From Azonexus sp. (GTDB taxonomy: Bacteria > Pseudomonadota > Gammaproteobacteria > Burkholderiales > Rhodocyclaceae): DNA of 34,302 bases. The translations under genes and the position numbers were made by a program. How positions within the stretch are numbered: the stretch's first letter is position 1; every line of letters begins with the position of its first letter. The notes beneath the pieces were generated by a model. That model was given only the letters and a program-made list of their open reading frames with translations. It was not told the origin of the DNA and made no database searches. This document shows positions 8,513 through 18,128 of the stretch, piece by piece. The stretch is taken from NCBI GenBank assembly GCA_031277255.1, contig JAITMS010000130.1:1-34302 (forward strand), written 5' to 3'.

Positions 8513-9777
8513 ATAGCCTCCTTGCCGCGCTGTTATTGCTTCTCGCCATCGCCGCCGGGCTGTGGGTCATCGACCGCCAACGCGCCCGGCGCTTTCTGCG
8601 CTGGATCGCCGATCCCACCGCCAGCGCCATGCCCGATCTCGCCGGAGCCTGGGGGCTGGCCGCCGCCTACACGCGACGCGCCCTGGGCCGTGAGGAGACG
8701 CGGGCCGCCGCCAGCGCCGCCCGGCTCGACACGCTGCTGACCGCTCTCGACGCCCTGCCGGACGGCATCCTGCTGCTCGACCGCGAAGGCCGCATTCTGT
8801 TTTGCAATGCCGCCGCCGCCGCGCACTTCGGGCTGGATACCAAACGCGATCAGGGCCAGCATATCGCGCATCTGGTTCGTGACCCGCTGTTCGTCACCTG
8901 GTTCTCCTGGTCTGGCGAGCCGCGCCCGCCGCTCGAAATGCCCGGCCACCCGGATGCTTCCGGCCAGCCCGTGCAATTACTGGTGCAGCGGCAAGCCTAC
9001 GGCGCCGACTGCCTGCTGCTGCTGTCCGCCGACATCACCGCCCAGCGGCAGACCGACGCCATGCGGCGCGATTTTGTCGCCAATGTCTCGCACGACATCC
9101 GCACCCCGCTCACGGTTCTGGCCGGGTTTATCGAAACCCTGCAAAACCTCGATCTGTCCGCTGCTGAAAAAGCCCGCTATCTCGGCCTGATGGCGCAGCA
9201 GACGAGGCGGATGCAGGCTCTGGTCGGCGACCTGCTGACGCTCTCGCGGCTCGAAGGCAGCCCGCTGCCGAGCCAGGGCGAACGGGTCGATCTGAACGCC
9301 TTGACGGCGCACTGCGCCGCCGAAGCCTTCGCCCTGTCAACGCGCTTGTACGGGCCGGAGGCGCAGCATCTCCGCATTGAGACCGCGGTCGATTTTGATT
9401 TTGCCGGTAGCGCCAGCGAAATCGGCAGCGCCATGAGCAACCTGCTGGCCAATGCCGTGCGCTACGCCGGGGCCAAGGGCTGCATCACCGCCCGCTGGTC
9501 GCGCGATGGCGAAGGCCAGGCCCGTTTTGAAGTGACCGACAACGGCCCCGGCATCGCCGCCGAACACCTGCCGCGCCTGACCGAGCGTTTTTACCGCCTC
9601 GACAAGAGCCGCGCCCGCTTTGCCGACGACGCCGACAGCGGCACCGGCTTGGGCCTCGCCATCACCCGCCACGTCGTCGAACGCCACGGCGGCAAACTAC
9701 AAATCGTCAGCGCCCCCGGCCAAGGCTCCCGCTTCGCGCTACTGCTCGCATCCGCGCGGGTGCTGGCGCGGGCATAG
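8509..9777 (+). CDS. phoR: phosphate regulon sensor histidine kinase PhoR
   Basis: Membrane kinase that phosphorylates PhoB when phosphate is scarce. The GTG at 8509 overlaps the phoB stop (GTGA) and gives 422 residues. One membrane segment lies at residues 2-22 (leucine/alanine-rich), with no large periplasmic domain, as usual for PhoR. A PAS domain covers about 75-180 (ALDALPDGILLLDREGRILF). The H-box reads FVANVSHDIRTPLTVLAGF. The ATPase domain has the N-box NLLANAVRYA, G1 VTDNGPGIA, an F-box around RFYRLDKSR, and G2 GTGLGLAITRHVVERHGG. It is last in the operon, convergent with tyrS. Confidence 0.95.
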   Translation: MNSLLAALLLLLAIAAGLWVIDRQRARRFLRWIADPTASAMPDLAGAWGLAAAYTRRALGREETRAAASAARLDTLLTALDALPDGILLLDREGRILFCNAAAAAHFGLDTKRDQGQHIAHLVRDPLFVTWFSWSGEPRPPLEMPGHPDASGQPVQLLVQRQAYGADCLLLLSADITAQRQTDAMRRDFVANVSHDIRTPLTVLAGFIETLQNLDLSAAEKARYLGLMAQQTRRMQALVGDLLTLSRLEGSPLPSQGERVDLNALTAHCAAEAFALSTRLYGPEAQHLRIETAVDFDFAGSASEIGSAMSNLLANAVRYAGAKGCITARWSRDGEGQARFEVTDNGPGIAAEHLPRLTERFYRLDKSRARFADDADSGTGLGLAITRHVVERHGGKLQIVSAPGQGSRFALLLASARVLARA

Positions 9778-9780
9778 TTT

Positions 9781-9932
9781 TAGAGCGGTTTTGATTCAAG
9801 TGCATACACACTCCTATACCGTTCGGGCTGAGCCTGTCGAAGCCCGGTTCAAGCCTCGTTCCTCTCTCCGCACCGTCCTTCGACAAGCTCAGGACGAACG
9901 GGAGTGTAAGGACTTGAACAGAAAATGCTCTA
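9781..9932 (+). mobile_element. MITE-like element, copy A (TA ends, GAGC terminal inverted repeats, REP core)
   Basis: This 152 bp element begins TAGAGCGGTTTTGATTCAAG and ends with a sequence whose reverse complement starts TAGAGCATTTTCTGTTCAAG; the ends match at about 20 of 27 positions. Inside are two REP-type palindromic arms, CCGTTCGGGCTGAGCCTGTC and its inverted partner CCTTCGACAAGCTCAGGACG. Related copies lie at 18126, 23214 and 31843. It lies between convergent phoR and tyrS. A further TAGAGCGGTTT follows directly at 9931. TA at both ends suggests an IS630/Tc1-type TA target, but no transposase is present. Confidence 0.8.
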
Positions 9933-9948
9933 GAGCGGTTTGAGGCAA

Positions 9949-9970
9949 CTCTCCCTCGCAAGCGGGAGAG
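9949..9970. repeat. CTCTCCC/GGGAGAG palindromic repeat between phoR and tyrS
   Basis: CTCTCCC (9949-9955) faces GGGAGAG (9964-9970). It is the same repeat family as at 908-933 and inside hypF. Together with MITE copy A it fills most of the 275-base gap between the convergent phoR and tyrS genes. The rest (9971-10052) becomes AT-rich and holds no recognisable gene. Confidence 0.55.
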
Positions 9971-10052
9971 GGGCTATTGTCCAGCGGTGGCTGCGAAAGT
10001 TTTGTCTTCCGTCCTCTGCGGTAAGAAAACAAATCAAAAACGCTATAAAAAA

Positions 10053-11330
<1,278 letters not shown>

Positions 11331-11355
11331 CGGGGCGTACTCCATGAATATTCAT

Positions 11356-11514
11356 CCGGCAACCAAATATTGAACGCACCGTTCGGGCTGAAGCTCTGTC
11401 CCTTCGATTTTGCCCAGGACAGGCGAAGCCCACTCTCCGCACCGCCCTTCGACAGGCTCAGGGCGAACGGTAGTTGGCAGGCAACGGCTCAAAAGTTCAA
11501 TATTCAATTGCCGG
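11356..11514. mobile_element. second-type IR element with REP core, upstream of tyrS
   Basis: Imperfect terminal inverted repeats flank this 159 bp element: CCGGCAACCAAATATTGAAC (11356-11375) and the reverse complement of CCGGCAATTGAATATTGAAC (11495-11514), matching at 17 of 20. The interior carries the same REP-type GTTCGGGCTGAAG ... GGCTCAGGGCGAACGG palindromes as the MITE copies, but the ends differ. It sits 11 bases from the outer tyrS ATG, next to the palindrome ATGAATATTCAT (11344-11355), and fills about half of the 11346-11658 gap. Confidence 0.65.
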
Positions 11515-11626
11515 TTCTTCTATAAGCCGGTCAGCCCGGCAGCGGCATTTCGAGGCGGCAATTTTAGCAGAGGGCGGGCGGGCGCGACCGGGGAAGGTCG
11601 TTGGTTTCAAGCTCGGCATTGGGTTT

Positions 11627-11632
11627 TATAAT
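11627..11632 (+). promoter_or_regulatory. possible -10 element of hupT
   Basis: A consensus TATAAT lies 26 bases before the hupT ATG in otherwise GC-rich sequence. The best -35 candidate (GTTTCA, 17-base spacer) is weak. This is the only promoter-like signal in 11515-11658; the rest of that stretch shows nothing else recognisable. Confidence 0.35.
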
Positions 11633-11658
11633 GTTACTTCCTGAGTCACAATGCACAC

Positions 11659-13047
11659 ATGGCTGATCCGATGACTTTTCCTCCCGAGCTACCCGATACC
11701 GACCAATCCGGCGCTGCCTTGTCGTCGCCGGGAGGGCATCTGGAGGGCGTCGATGAATCGACCTGGATGGATGTCGTTCATAAGATGGACGAGGTGTATT
11801 CCCAGCTTATCGCTGACGAAATCGAGCTGGAGAAAAAAAACACCGAGTTGGAGCAGTCGCAGCAGTTCGTCTTGAGCGTCATGTCGGCGATGTCCGATGT
11901 GTTGGTCGTCTGCGACGAGCAGGGGCGGATCGAACAGGCCAATGTCGCGCTGTGCGATCTTGTCGGGCAGAGTGACAAAGCCTTGCGCGGCACGCCCTTC
12001 GCGGCGTTGATGGCGGACGCCGGGAGCGCCGCGCGGCTACAGCAGGTCTTGACCAACGCCGCGCCGCCGCGTAGCGGTGAGGGGCTTGATCTCAATCTGC
12101 TCGATGCCGAGGGCCATGCCGTGCCGGTCGACGCCAACGCGACGCCGCGTCTGGTGGCCAGCGGGCGGCGGCAGGGTACGGTTTTCGTCGGTCGTCCGAC
12201 GGCTGAACTCAAACGCGCCTATCAGGCCTTGCAGAGTACGCATGACGCGCTCAAGCAGGCGCAGCAGCAGCTTATCCAGTCGGAAAAAATGGCTTCGCTG
12301 GGGCGGCTGGTGGCCGGGGTGGCGCATGAATTGAACAACCCGATCAGCTTTGTCATGGGCAATGTCCATGCCCTCAATCGCTACCTGACGCGCCTTTCCG
12401 AGTATCTGGCCGCCGTGCACGAGGGCGCTGCCGCTGATACCGTGGGCGAATTGCGCCAGCGCCTGCGCATCGACCATCTGCTGGCGGACATCCCCTCCTT
12501 GATCGAAGGCACGCTCGAAGGCGCCAACCGCACCACCGACATCGTCAATGGACTCAAGCGTTTCTCGGCGACGGACAAGGAAGCGCGGGCGGCGGTCGAT
12601 CTCAATGAAGTGATCGAGCGCGCCATTTTGTGGGTGAGGAAGAGTGTGGGGGCGGATTTCACGGTGCATTGGGAACGGGGCGAGCCGGTCATGGTCAGCG
12701 GCAGCGAGGGCCAGTTGCAGCAGGTGTTGATGAACCTCTTGCAAAACGCCCTCGATGCGGCCCTGGGTTACGCCGAGCAACCGGCGGTATGGATCGCGGT
12801 CGAGCGTGATCGTCAATGGCTGCGCCTCTCTTTGCGCGACAACGGCCCCGGCATTGCCGCCAAGCATCAGTCGGCTATTTTTGATCCCTTCTTTACCACC
12901 AAGCCGGTCGGTAAAGGCACCGGGCTGGGCTTGTCGATCAGCTACGGCATCGTCGAGCAGCACGGCGGGCGGCTCCGGGCAGCCAATGCGCCCGCTGGCG
13001 GGGCGGAATTCACGCTCGAATTGCCCTTGCCGCCGCCGCCGATCTAA
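11659..13047 (+). CDS. hupT: PAS-domain sensor histidine kinase, HupT/HoxJ type
   Basis: Probable H2-signalling kinase that partners HupUV and HupR. The product has 462 residues with no membrane segment, consistent with a cytosolic sensor. A coiled coil (about 40-68, rich in Glu/Lys/Leu) leads into a PAS domain (about 68-180, DVLVVCDEQGRIEQAN). A second helix leads to the H-box SLGRLVAGVAHELNNPISF with phospho-acceptor H223. The ATPase domain has the N-box QVLMNLLQNALDAA, G1 RDNGPGIA and G2 GKGTGLGLSISYGIVEQHGG. The call as HupT rests on this architecture and on its place directly before hupSLC with hupR-hupUV in the same locus. A general NtrB-type kinase is the alternative. There is no clear SD, and a second in-frame ATG lies at 11671. 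Confidence 0.85.
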   Translation: MADPMTFPPELPDTDQSGAALSSPGGHLEGVDESTWMDVVHKMDEVYSQLIADEIELEKKNTELEQSQQFVLSVMSAMSDVLVVCDEQGRIEQANVALCDLVGQSDKALRGTPFAALMADAGSAARLQQVLTNAAPPRSGEGLDLNLLDAEGHAVPVDANATPRLVASGRRQGTVFVGRPTAELKRAYQALQSTHDALKQAQQQLIQSEKMASLGRLVAGVAHELNNPISFVMGNVHALNRYLTRLSEYLAAVHEGAAADTVGELRQRLRIDHLLADIPSLIEGTLEGANRTTDIVNGLKRFSATDKEARAAVDLNEVIERAILWVRKSVGADFTVHWERGEPVMVSGSEGQLQQVLMNLLQNALDAALGYAEQPAVWIAVERDRQWLRLSLRDNGPGIAAKHQSAIFDPFFTTKPVGKGTGLGLSISYGIVEQHGGRLRAANAPAGGAEFTLELPLPPPPI

Positions 13048-13198
13048 AACGCCCAAAGCGGCCAGTCTCCTGTCATATCGCTGCGTTTTGCGCTGGAAGA
13101 TGTCTTTCCATATGTCACCTGTTTGCGGACAATAGGTTTCCGAATGACGCCTGGATACCAAGCGCCGCCGCTCCGGGAAAATCAGAAAATTCTTGATG

Positions 13199-13211
13199 TT
13201 TCAATCGCTTA
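13199..13211 (+). promoter_or_regulatory. possible IHF site upstream of hupS
   Basis: TTTCAATCGCTTA matches the IHF consensus WATCAANNNNTTR with one mismatch and is followed by a T-rich tract (13213-13233). It lies about 40 bases upstream of the -24 element, where IHF bends DNA for sigma-54 activators. IHF is known to help hydrogenase promoters in other proteobacteria. Confidence 0.4.
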
Positions 13212-13248
13212 GATTTTTTTGCGCATATTTTTTCGACCAATTCCAAAA

Positions 13249-13264
13249 TGGTGCGCGAATTGCA
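13249..13264 (+). promoter_or_regulatory. sigma-54 (-24/-12) promoter of hupSLC
   Basis: TGGTGCGCGAATTGCA fits the sigma-54 consensus TGGYRYR-N4-TTGCA at every defined position. GG (13250-13251) and GC (13262-13263) are ten bases apart as required. Transcription would start near 13275, leaving a leader of about 73 bases before hupS. A HupR protein with intact GAFTGA is encoded downstream. The 13048-13198 stretch upstream, where an activator would bind, shows no site I can assign. Confidence 0.85.
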
Positions 13265-13281
13265 CAAAGAGGAATCAGGAT

Positions 13282-13298
13282 CGCACACGCGATGTGCG
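13282..13298 (+). promoter_or_regulatory. stem-loop in hupS leader
   Basis: CGCACA (13282-13287) and TGTGCG (13293-13298) form a six-base-pair stem around a CGCGA loop, inside the predicted 5' leader of hupS. It may protect the transcript or may be fortuitous. Confidence 0.3.
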
Positions 13299-13347
13299 TC
13301 TGGGGATTGCGAGAGCAAACAACGACCAACAGAGTATTGGAGACAAC

Positions 13348-14436
13348 ATGATGGAAACCTTTTACGAGGTGATGCGGCGCAAGGGGATTTCGCGCCGCAG
13401 CTTTTTGAAATACTGCTCGCTGACGGCGACGTCGCTTGGCTTGGCCCCGTCATTCGTGCCGCAGATTGCCCATGCCATGGAAACCAAGCCGCGCACGCCG
13501 GTGCTGTGGCTGCACGGCCTGGAATGTACCTGCTGCACCGAATCCTTCATCCGTTCGGCGCATCCGCTGGCCAAGGATGTGGTGCTGTCGATGATTTCGC
13601 TCGATTACGACGACACCCTGATGGCCGCTGCCGGTTACCAGGCCGAGGCGGTTATCGAAGAGATCATGGAGAAGTACAAAGGCAATTACATTCTGGCGGT
13701 CGAGGGCAATCCGCCGCTCAATGAAGACGGCATGTTCTGCATCCAGTCGGGCCGCCCCTTTGTTGAAAAACTCAAACATGTCGCCAGCGGCGCCAAGGCC
13801 GTCATTGCCTGGGGTTCCTGCGCCTCCTGGGGCTGCGTCCAGGCGGCCAAGCCGAACCCGACCAAGGCGACGCCGATCGACAAGGTCATCACCGACAAGC
13901 CGATCATCAAGGTGCCGGGCTGCCCGCCCATCGCCGAGGTGATGACCGGCGTCATCACCTATATGCTGACCTTCGAGCGGATGCCCGAACTCGACCGTCA
14001 GGGCCGCCCGAAGATGTTCTACAGCCAGCGTATCCACGACAAATGCTACCGCCGTCCGCACTTCGACGCCGGGCAGTTCGTCGAGGTCTGGGACGAAGAA
14101 TCGGCGCGTCGCGGTTACTGCCTCTACAAGATGGGCTGCAAGGGGCCGACCACCTACAACGCCTGCTCGACCGTGCAGTGGAACGAAGGCACCAGCTTCC
14201 CGATCAAGGCCGGTCACGGCTGTATCGGCTGCTCGGAAGACGGTTTCTGGGACAAGGGATCGTTTTACGACCGCATCACCACCATTCATCCCTTTGGCGT
14301 TGAGTCCAATGCCGACCAGATTGGCGGTACGGCCGCCGCTGTCGTTGGCGCCGTCGTCGCTGCCCATGCCGCCATTTCGGTCGCCAAGCGCAGCATTGAC
14401 AAATCCCGCGAGCGGTCGACAACCGCCAATCATTGA
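13348..14436 (+). CDS. hupS: uptake [NiFe]-hydrogenase small subunit, O2-tolerant type
   Basis: Electron-transfer subunit of the membrane-bound uptake hydrogenase, carrying the Fe-S relay. The precursor has 362 residues. GGAG lies five bases before ATG 13348; a second ATG follows directly. The Tat signal SRRSFLK (15-21) precedes a hydrophobic stretch and likely cleavage after IAHA (43). Numbered from residue 44, cysteines fall at 17, 19 and 20 (GLECTCC) and at 115 and 120 (GSCASWGC). The extra Cys19 and Cys120 are the ligands of the [4Fe-3S] cluster of O2-tolerant group 1d enzymes such as Ralstonia HoxK. The C-terminus (about 328-346) is a hydrophobic membrane anchor, [18 protein letters not shown]. 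It is first in the hup operon behind a sigma-54 promoter. Confidence 0.97.
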   Translation: MMETFYEVMRRKGISRRSFLKYCSLTATSLGLAPSFVPQIAHAMETKPRTPVLWLHGLECTCCTESFIRSAHPLAKDVVLSMISLDYDDTLMAAAGYQAEAVIEEIMEKYKGNYILAVEGNPPLNEDGMFCIQSGRPFVEKLKHVASGAKAVIAWGSCASWGCVQAAKPNPTKATPIDKVITDKPIIKVPGCPPIAEVMTGVITYMLTFERMPELDRQGRPKMFYSQRIHDKCYRRPHFDAGQFVEVWDEESARRGYCLYKMGCKGPTTYNACSTVQWNEGTSFPIKAGHGCIGCSEDGFWDKGSFYDRITTIHPFGVESNADQIGGTAAAVVGAVVAAHAAISVAKRSIDKSRERSTTANH

Positions 14437-14460
14437 TCCCAGACAGAGAGGAAAGACAAC

Positions 14461-16320
14461 ATGGGCGCTTATGAAACCCAGGGCTTCAAGCTCGACAACT
14501 CCGGCCGCCGCGTGGTGGTGGACCCGGTCTCGCGCATCGAGGGCCATCTGCGCGTCGAGGTCAATCTCGACGCCAATAACGTGATTCGCAACGCAGTTTC
14601 CACCGGCACCATGTGGCGCGGGCTGGAAGTCATTTTGAAAGGCCGCGATCCGCGCGACGCCTGGGCCTTCGTCGAGCGCATCTGCGGCGTGTGCACCGGC
14701 TGTCATGCGCTGACCAGCGTGCGCACCGTCGAAGACGCGCTGGGCATCAAGATTCCGCTCAATGCGCATCTGATCCGCGAGATGATGGCCAAGACGCTGC
14801 AAGTGCACGACCACGCGGTGCACTTTTACCATCTCCACGCGCTCGATTGGGTCGATGTGGTTTCGGCCCTCAAGGCCGACCCGCGCCGCACCAGCGAATT
14901 GCAGCAACTGGTGTCGCCGGCGCATCCCTTGTCGGCGCCGGGCTATTTCCGCGATGTCCAGAACCGCCTGAAGAAATTTGTCGAAAGCGGCCAGTTGGGG
15001 CCTTTCTCCAATGGCTACTGGGGTTCGAGAGCCTATGTGCTGCCGCCGGAAGCCAACCTGATGGCTGTCACCCATTATCTCGAAGCCCTCGATTTGCAGA
15101 AGGAATGGGTCAAGGTGCACACCATCTTCGGCGGCAAGAACCCGCACCCCAACTATCTGGTCGGCGGCGTGCCCTGCGCCATCAACCTCGATGGCGATGG
15201 CGCGGCGGGCGCGCCGATCAACATGGAGCGGCTCAATTTCGTGCATTCCCGCATCCAGGAGATGATCGACTTCAACAACAACGTCTACATCCCCGACGTG
15301 CTGGCGATCGGCACCATCTACAAGCAGGCCGGCTGGCTCTACGGCGGCGGCCTGTCGGCGCTCAACGTCGGCGACTACGGCACCTATGAGAAGGTGCCCT
15401 ACGACCACAGCACCCACCAGTTGCCGGGCGGCGTCATCTTGAATGGCGACTGGAACACCATCTACCCGATCGATACGCGCGATCCCGAGCAGGTGCAGGA
15501 GTTCGTCACCCATAGCTGGTACAAGTATCCTGATGAATCCAAGGGTCTGCATCCCTGGGATGGCGTCACCGAACCCAACTTCAAGCCGGAAGGCCCGAAT
15601 TTCAAGGGAACGCGGACCAAGATCGAAAACCTTGACGAATCGGCCAAGTATTCGTGGATCAAGGCCCCGCGCTGGCGCGGCAATGCGCTGGAAGTCGGGC
15701 CGCTGGCGCGCTACATCCTTTCCTATGCCCACGCCTTGCAGGGCAACAAGTTCTGCCAGCGGGTCAAGGAGCAGGTCGATGGCGCGGCGACGGCCATCAA
15801 TAGCGCCATCCCAAGGGCGTTGGGCCTGCCGGAAACCCAGTACAGCGCCAAGCAACTGCTGCCGACCACCATTGGCCGCACCCTGGCCCGCGCCCTGGAA
15901 AGCCAGTACGCCGCCGAGATGATGATGGACGACTTCAATCAACTGGTCGGCAACATCAAGAGGGGTGATCGCAGCACGGTCAATGCTGAGAAGTGGGATC
16001 CGAAAACCTGGCCGAAAGAAGCCAAGGGCGTCGGCACCGTCGCCGCGCCGCGCGGCATGCTCGGCCACTGGCTAAAGATCAAGGATGGCCGCATCGACAG
16101 CTACCAGTGCGTCGTGCCGACTACCTGGAACGGCTCGCCGCGTGATCCCAAGGGCCAGATCGGGGCTTTCGAGGCGTCGCTGATGAATACGCCGATGGCC
16201 AATCCGGAGCAGCCGCTGGAAATTCTGCGCACGATCCACAGTTTCGATCCGTGTCTCGCCTGCTCGACCCACGTCATGAGCGAGGACGGTCAGGAGCTGA
16301 GTCGCGTCACGGTGCGCTGA
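14461..16320 (+). CDS. hupL: uptake [NiFe]-hydrogenase large subunit
   Basis: Catalytic subunit holding the Ni-Fe(CN)2CO centre that oxidises H2. The product has 619 residues. The N-terminal metal motif [10 protein letters not shown] gives C75 and C78. The C-terminal motif DPCLACSTH gives C598 and C601, followed by a 15-residue tail ([15 protein letters not shown]) that the protease HupD should remove after His604 once nickel is inserted. There is no signal peptide: it is exported by riding with Tat-tagged Hup[13 protein letters not shown] and [20 protein letters not shown] are typical of group 1 enzymes. The SD GAGGAAAG precedes the ATG, 24 bases after hupS. Confidence 0.98.
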   Translation: MGAYETQGFKLDNSGRRVVVDPVSRIEGHLRVEVNLDANNVIRNAVSTGTMWRGLEVILKGRDPRDAWAFVERICGVCTGCHALTSVRTVEDALGIKIPLNAHLIREMMAKTLQVHDHAVHFYHLHALDWVDVVSALKADPRRTSELQQLVSPAHPLSAPGYFRDVQNRLKKFVESGQLGPFSNGYWGSRAYVLPPEANLMAVTHYLEALDLQKEWVKVHTIFGGKNPHPNYLVGGVPCAINLDGDGAAGAPINMERLNFVHSRIQEMIDFNNNVYIPDVLAIGTIYKQAGWLYGGGLSALNVGDYGTYEKVPYDHSTHQLPGGVILNGDWNTIYPIDTRDPEQVQEFVTHSWYKYPDESKGLHPWDGVTEPNFKPEGPNFKGTRTKIENLDESAKYSWIKAPRWRGNALEVGPLARYILSYAHALQGNKFCQRVKEQVDGAATAINSAIPRALGLPETQYSAKQLLPTTIGRTLARALESQYAAEMMMDDFNQLVGNIKRGDRSTVNAEKWDPKTWPKEAKGVGTVAAPRGMLGHWLKIKDGRIDSYQCVVPTTWNGSPRDPKGQIGAFEASLMNTPMANPEQPLEILRTIHSFDPCLACSTHVMSEDGQELSRVTVR

Positions 16321-16348
16321 TGGGCGCCAAGCACAGGAGGGTTTGATT

Positions 16349-17071
16349 ATGACTACAGCATCACGGGCCGACGCTCCCGTCGGTGACGCGCTGGCGGTTG
16401 CCCAGGCGCCAAGCATCAAATCGGTCTACGTCTTTGAGGCGCCGGTGCGTGTCTGGCACTGGATCAATGCGCTGGCCATCACGGTGCTCGCCCTGACCGG
16501 GTATTTCATCGGCAAACCCTTGCCGACCATGCCCGGCGAGGCGAGCGACCATTTCCTCATGGGCTATATCCGCTTTGCCCATTTCACCGCCGGTTACATC
16601 CTCGCCATCGGTTTGCTCGGCCGCATTTACTGGGCCATCGTCGGCAACTACCATGCCCGCGAACTGTTCTGGCTGCCGGTGACGAACCTGGCCTATTGGC
16701 GCGAGGTGTTCAGGATGTTGCTCTGGTATCTGTTCATCGCCGCCCGGCCCAATCAGTACGTCGGCCACAACCCGATGGGGCGTTTCATGATGTTCACCAT
16801 GTATCTGCTGGTGGTGATTTTCATGATCTGCACGGGCTTTGCGCTCTATGGCGAAGGCGCGCAGGCGGGGTCATGGGCCAATAGGCTGTTCGGCTGGGTG
16901 ATTCCACTGTTCGGTTCGAGCCAGGATGTGCATAGCTGGCACCGTCTGGGCATGTGGGTCATGGTCAGCTTCGTCATGCTGCATATCTATGCCGCCATCC
17001 GCGATGACATCATGAGCCGCCAGAGCATGGTCAGCACCATGATTTCGGGCCGCCGCACCTTCAAGGACTGA
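16349..17071 (+). CDS. hupC: Ni/Fe-hydrogenase b-type cytochrome subunit
   Basis: Membrane cytochrome b that anchors HupSL and passes electrons to quinone. The product has 240 residues. AGGAGG lies eight bases before ATG 16349, so a TTG two codons upstream is rejected. Four membrane segments are visible: around WINALAITVLALTGYFI, FTAGYILAIGLLGRIYWAIV, MFTMYLLVVIFMICTGFAL and WVMVSFVMLHIYAAI. Heme-ligand candidates include the histidines in VRVWHWINA, RFAHFTAGY, DVHSWHRLG and MLHIYA, matching the HoxZ/HyaC family. It follows hupL by 28 bases. Confidence 0.96.
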   Translation: MTTASRADAPVGDALAVAQAPSIKSVYVFEAPVRVWHWINALAITVLALTGYFIGKPLPTMPGEASDHFLMGYIRFAHFTAGYILAIGLLGRIYWAIVGNYHARELFWLPVTNLAYWREVFRMLLWYLFIAARPNQYVGHNPMGRFMMFTMYLLVVIFMICTGFALYGEGAQAGSWANRLFGWVIPLFGSSQDVHSWHRLGMWVMVSFVMLHIYAAIRDDIMSRQSMVSTMISGRRTFKD

Positions 17072-17078
17072 AAGCCCG

Positions 17079-17432
17079 ATGCCTCGCCCTGCCGCCAGCC
17101 GCAAGCAGACCGCCGCCTCGGCGCTCCCCCCTAGGGGAGTGCCGGTGCGCGCGCCAATACATCCGGGACGGCTCCTGGCGCGAACCTGCCTCGCGCCGCT
17201 GTCGCTGAGTCAAAGCCAGGCCGCGCGTCTGCTCGGCATGTCGCGGCGGCGGATGCATGAACTGGTGCATGGCCTGCGCGCCATGTCGCCCGACACCGCC
17301 ATCCGCTGCGCGCGGCAATTCGGCATCGACGCCAGCTTCCTGCTGGCGCAGCAGGCCGCCTGGGACAGCTTCCACGCCTGGAAGCGTCTGCGCGGGCCGC
17401 TTGCCGTTCCGTTTTCTCCTTCCCTTTCCTGA
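17079..17432 (+). CDS. HigA-like XRE-family HTH protein inside the hup operon
   Basis: The 117-residue product strongly resembles HigA-type antitoxins. Residues about 25-100 read IHPGRLLARTCLAPLSLSQS, then the helix-turn-helix QAARLLGMSRRRMHELVHGL, then MSPDTAIRCARQFGIDASF and LLAQQAAWDSFHAW. HigA proteins repress their own operons and neutralise HigB RNases. No HigB-like toxin is visible on either side: the neighbours are hupC (7 bases upstream) and hupD. The SD is weak. Its place suggests co-transcription with hupSLC, so it may act as a regulator of this locus or be a domesticated orphan antitoxin. Function is inferred from fold only. The early coding region holds a strong stem-loop. Confidence 0.8.
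   Translation: MPRPAASRKQTAASALPPRGVPVRAPIHPGRLLARTCLAPLSLSQSQAARLLGMSRRRMHELVHGLRAMSPDTAIRCARQFGIDASFLLAQQAAWDSFHAWKRLRGPLAVPFSPSLS
17119..17144 (+). promoter_or_regulatory. GC-rich stem-loop at the start of the HigA-like gene
   Basis: CGGCGCTCCCC (17119-17129) pairs with GGGGAGTGCCG (17134-17144) over 11 positions, one of them G-U, with a four-base CCTA loop. It lies about 48 bases after the hupC stop. It could stabilise the hupSLC message or reduce read-through into the accessory genes. Confidence 0.45.
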
Positions 17433-17456
17433 TTTTTTAACCGGGAGTTCCCGTTG

Positions 17457-18128
17457 ATGACCGCCAATCCGTCCAAAAACGCCTGTAACGCTTATGGTGA
17501 CAGGCTTCAATCCATTTGCATACTCGGCATCGGCAATCTGCTGTGGGCCGACGAGGGTTTCGGCGTGCGCTGCGTCGAGGCGCTTCAGCAACGCTACAGC
17601 TTTGCGCCGCACGTCTCGCTGGTCGACGGCGGGACACAGGGCCTGTACCTGATCCATGTCGTGCAAGGGGCAGGGCGGCTGTTGATTTTTGACGCCATCG
17701 ACTACGGCCTTGAGCCAGGCACGCTCAAGCTGGTGCGTGACGACGAGGTGCCGCGCTTTCTCGGCGCCAAAAAGATGAGCCTGCACCAGACCGGCTTTCA
17801 GGAAGTCTTGTCGCTCGCTCAACTGACCGGCTCCTACCCGCGGGAACTCCTGCTCATCGGTTGCCAGCCGGAGGAACTGGAGGATTACGGCGGCAGCCTG
17901 CGCCCCGTGGTCAAGGCGGCGCTGGAAGAAGCCTTGACACTGGCGGTCGGCGCCATCACCGCCTGGGGTGGTCAGCCGGCGCTGCGCCAGCAGCCGCTCT
18001 CGGTGCAGGAGACGGTTACCGTCGATGAACTGTCTCTCGCCGCCTACGAAGCCCAGCGACCTGCCCCGGATCAGGCTTGCCGTGGGGGCGACGAGCGTTT
18101 TCTGCCGTTTCTGGCGACGGAACACTAG
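17457..18128 (+). CDS. hupD: hydrogenase maturation endopeptidase
   Basis: Removes the C-terminal tail of HupL after nickel insertion. The product has 223 residues, slightly longer than usual (about 195-210). GGGAG lies nine bases before ATG 17457; a TTG one codon earlier is ignored. The M52-family opening ILGIGNLLWADEGFGVRCVE holds the nickel-sensing Glu, the second acidic ligand is in LLIFDAIDYG, and the histidine in MSLHQTGFQEVL is the third. Its substrate's cleavable tail is present in HupL. The TAG stop codon coincides with the left end of MITE copy C. Confidence 0.93.
   Translation: MTANPSKNACNAYGDRLQSICILGIGNLLWADEGFGVRCVEALQQRYSFAPHVSLVDGGTQGLYLIHVVQGAGRLLIFDAIDYGLEPGTLKLVRDDEVPRFLGAKKMSLHQTGFQEVLSLAQLTGSYPRELLLIGCQPEELEDYGGSLRPVVKAALEEALTLAVGAITAWGGQPALRQQPLSVQETVTVDELSLAAYEAQRPAPDQACRGGDERFLPFLATEH

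Noticed and set aside
9781-9932. Repeated palindromes as a CRISPR array
   Set aside because: The repeats are dispersed single elements with terminal inverted repeats, not regularly spaced direct repeats with spacers, and no cas genes are present.
13123-13132. TTG-N4-CAA as a HupR binding site upstream of hupS
   Set aside because: The R. capsulatus HupR site is TTG-N5-CAA; the spacing here is off by one and short sites like this occur by chance.
13193-13204. TTGATGTTTCAA as an Fnr box in the hup promoter
   Set aside because: The right half does not match ATCAA at 14-base spacing; it overlaps the better IHF-like match.
13450-16068. Minus-strand open frame of 872 codons opposite hupS and hupL
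   Set aside because: It is antisense to two certain genes and arises from GC-rich codon use; the product is low-complexity His/Arg/Ala/Asp-rich with no family features.
17079-17432. Complete toxin-antitoxin pair
   Set aside because: No HigB-like toxin frame lies next to the HigA-like gene on either strand.
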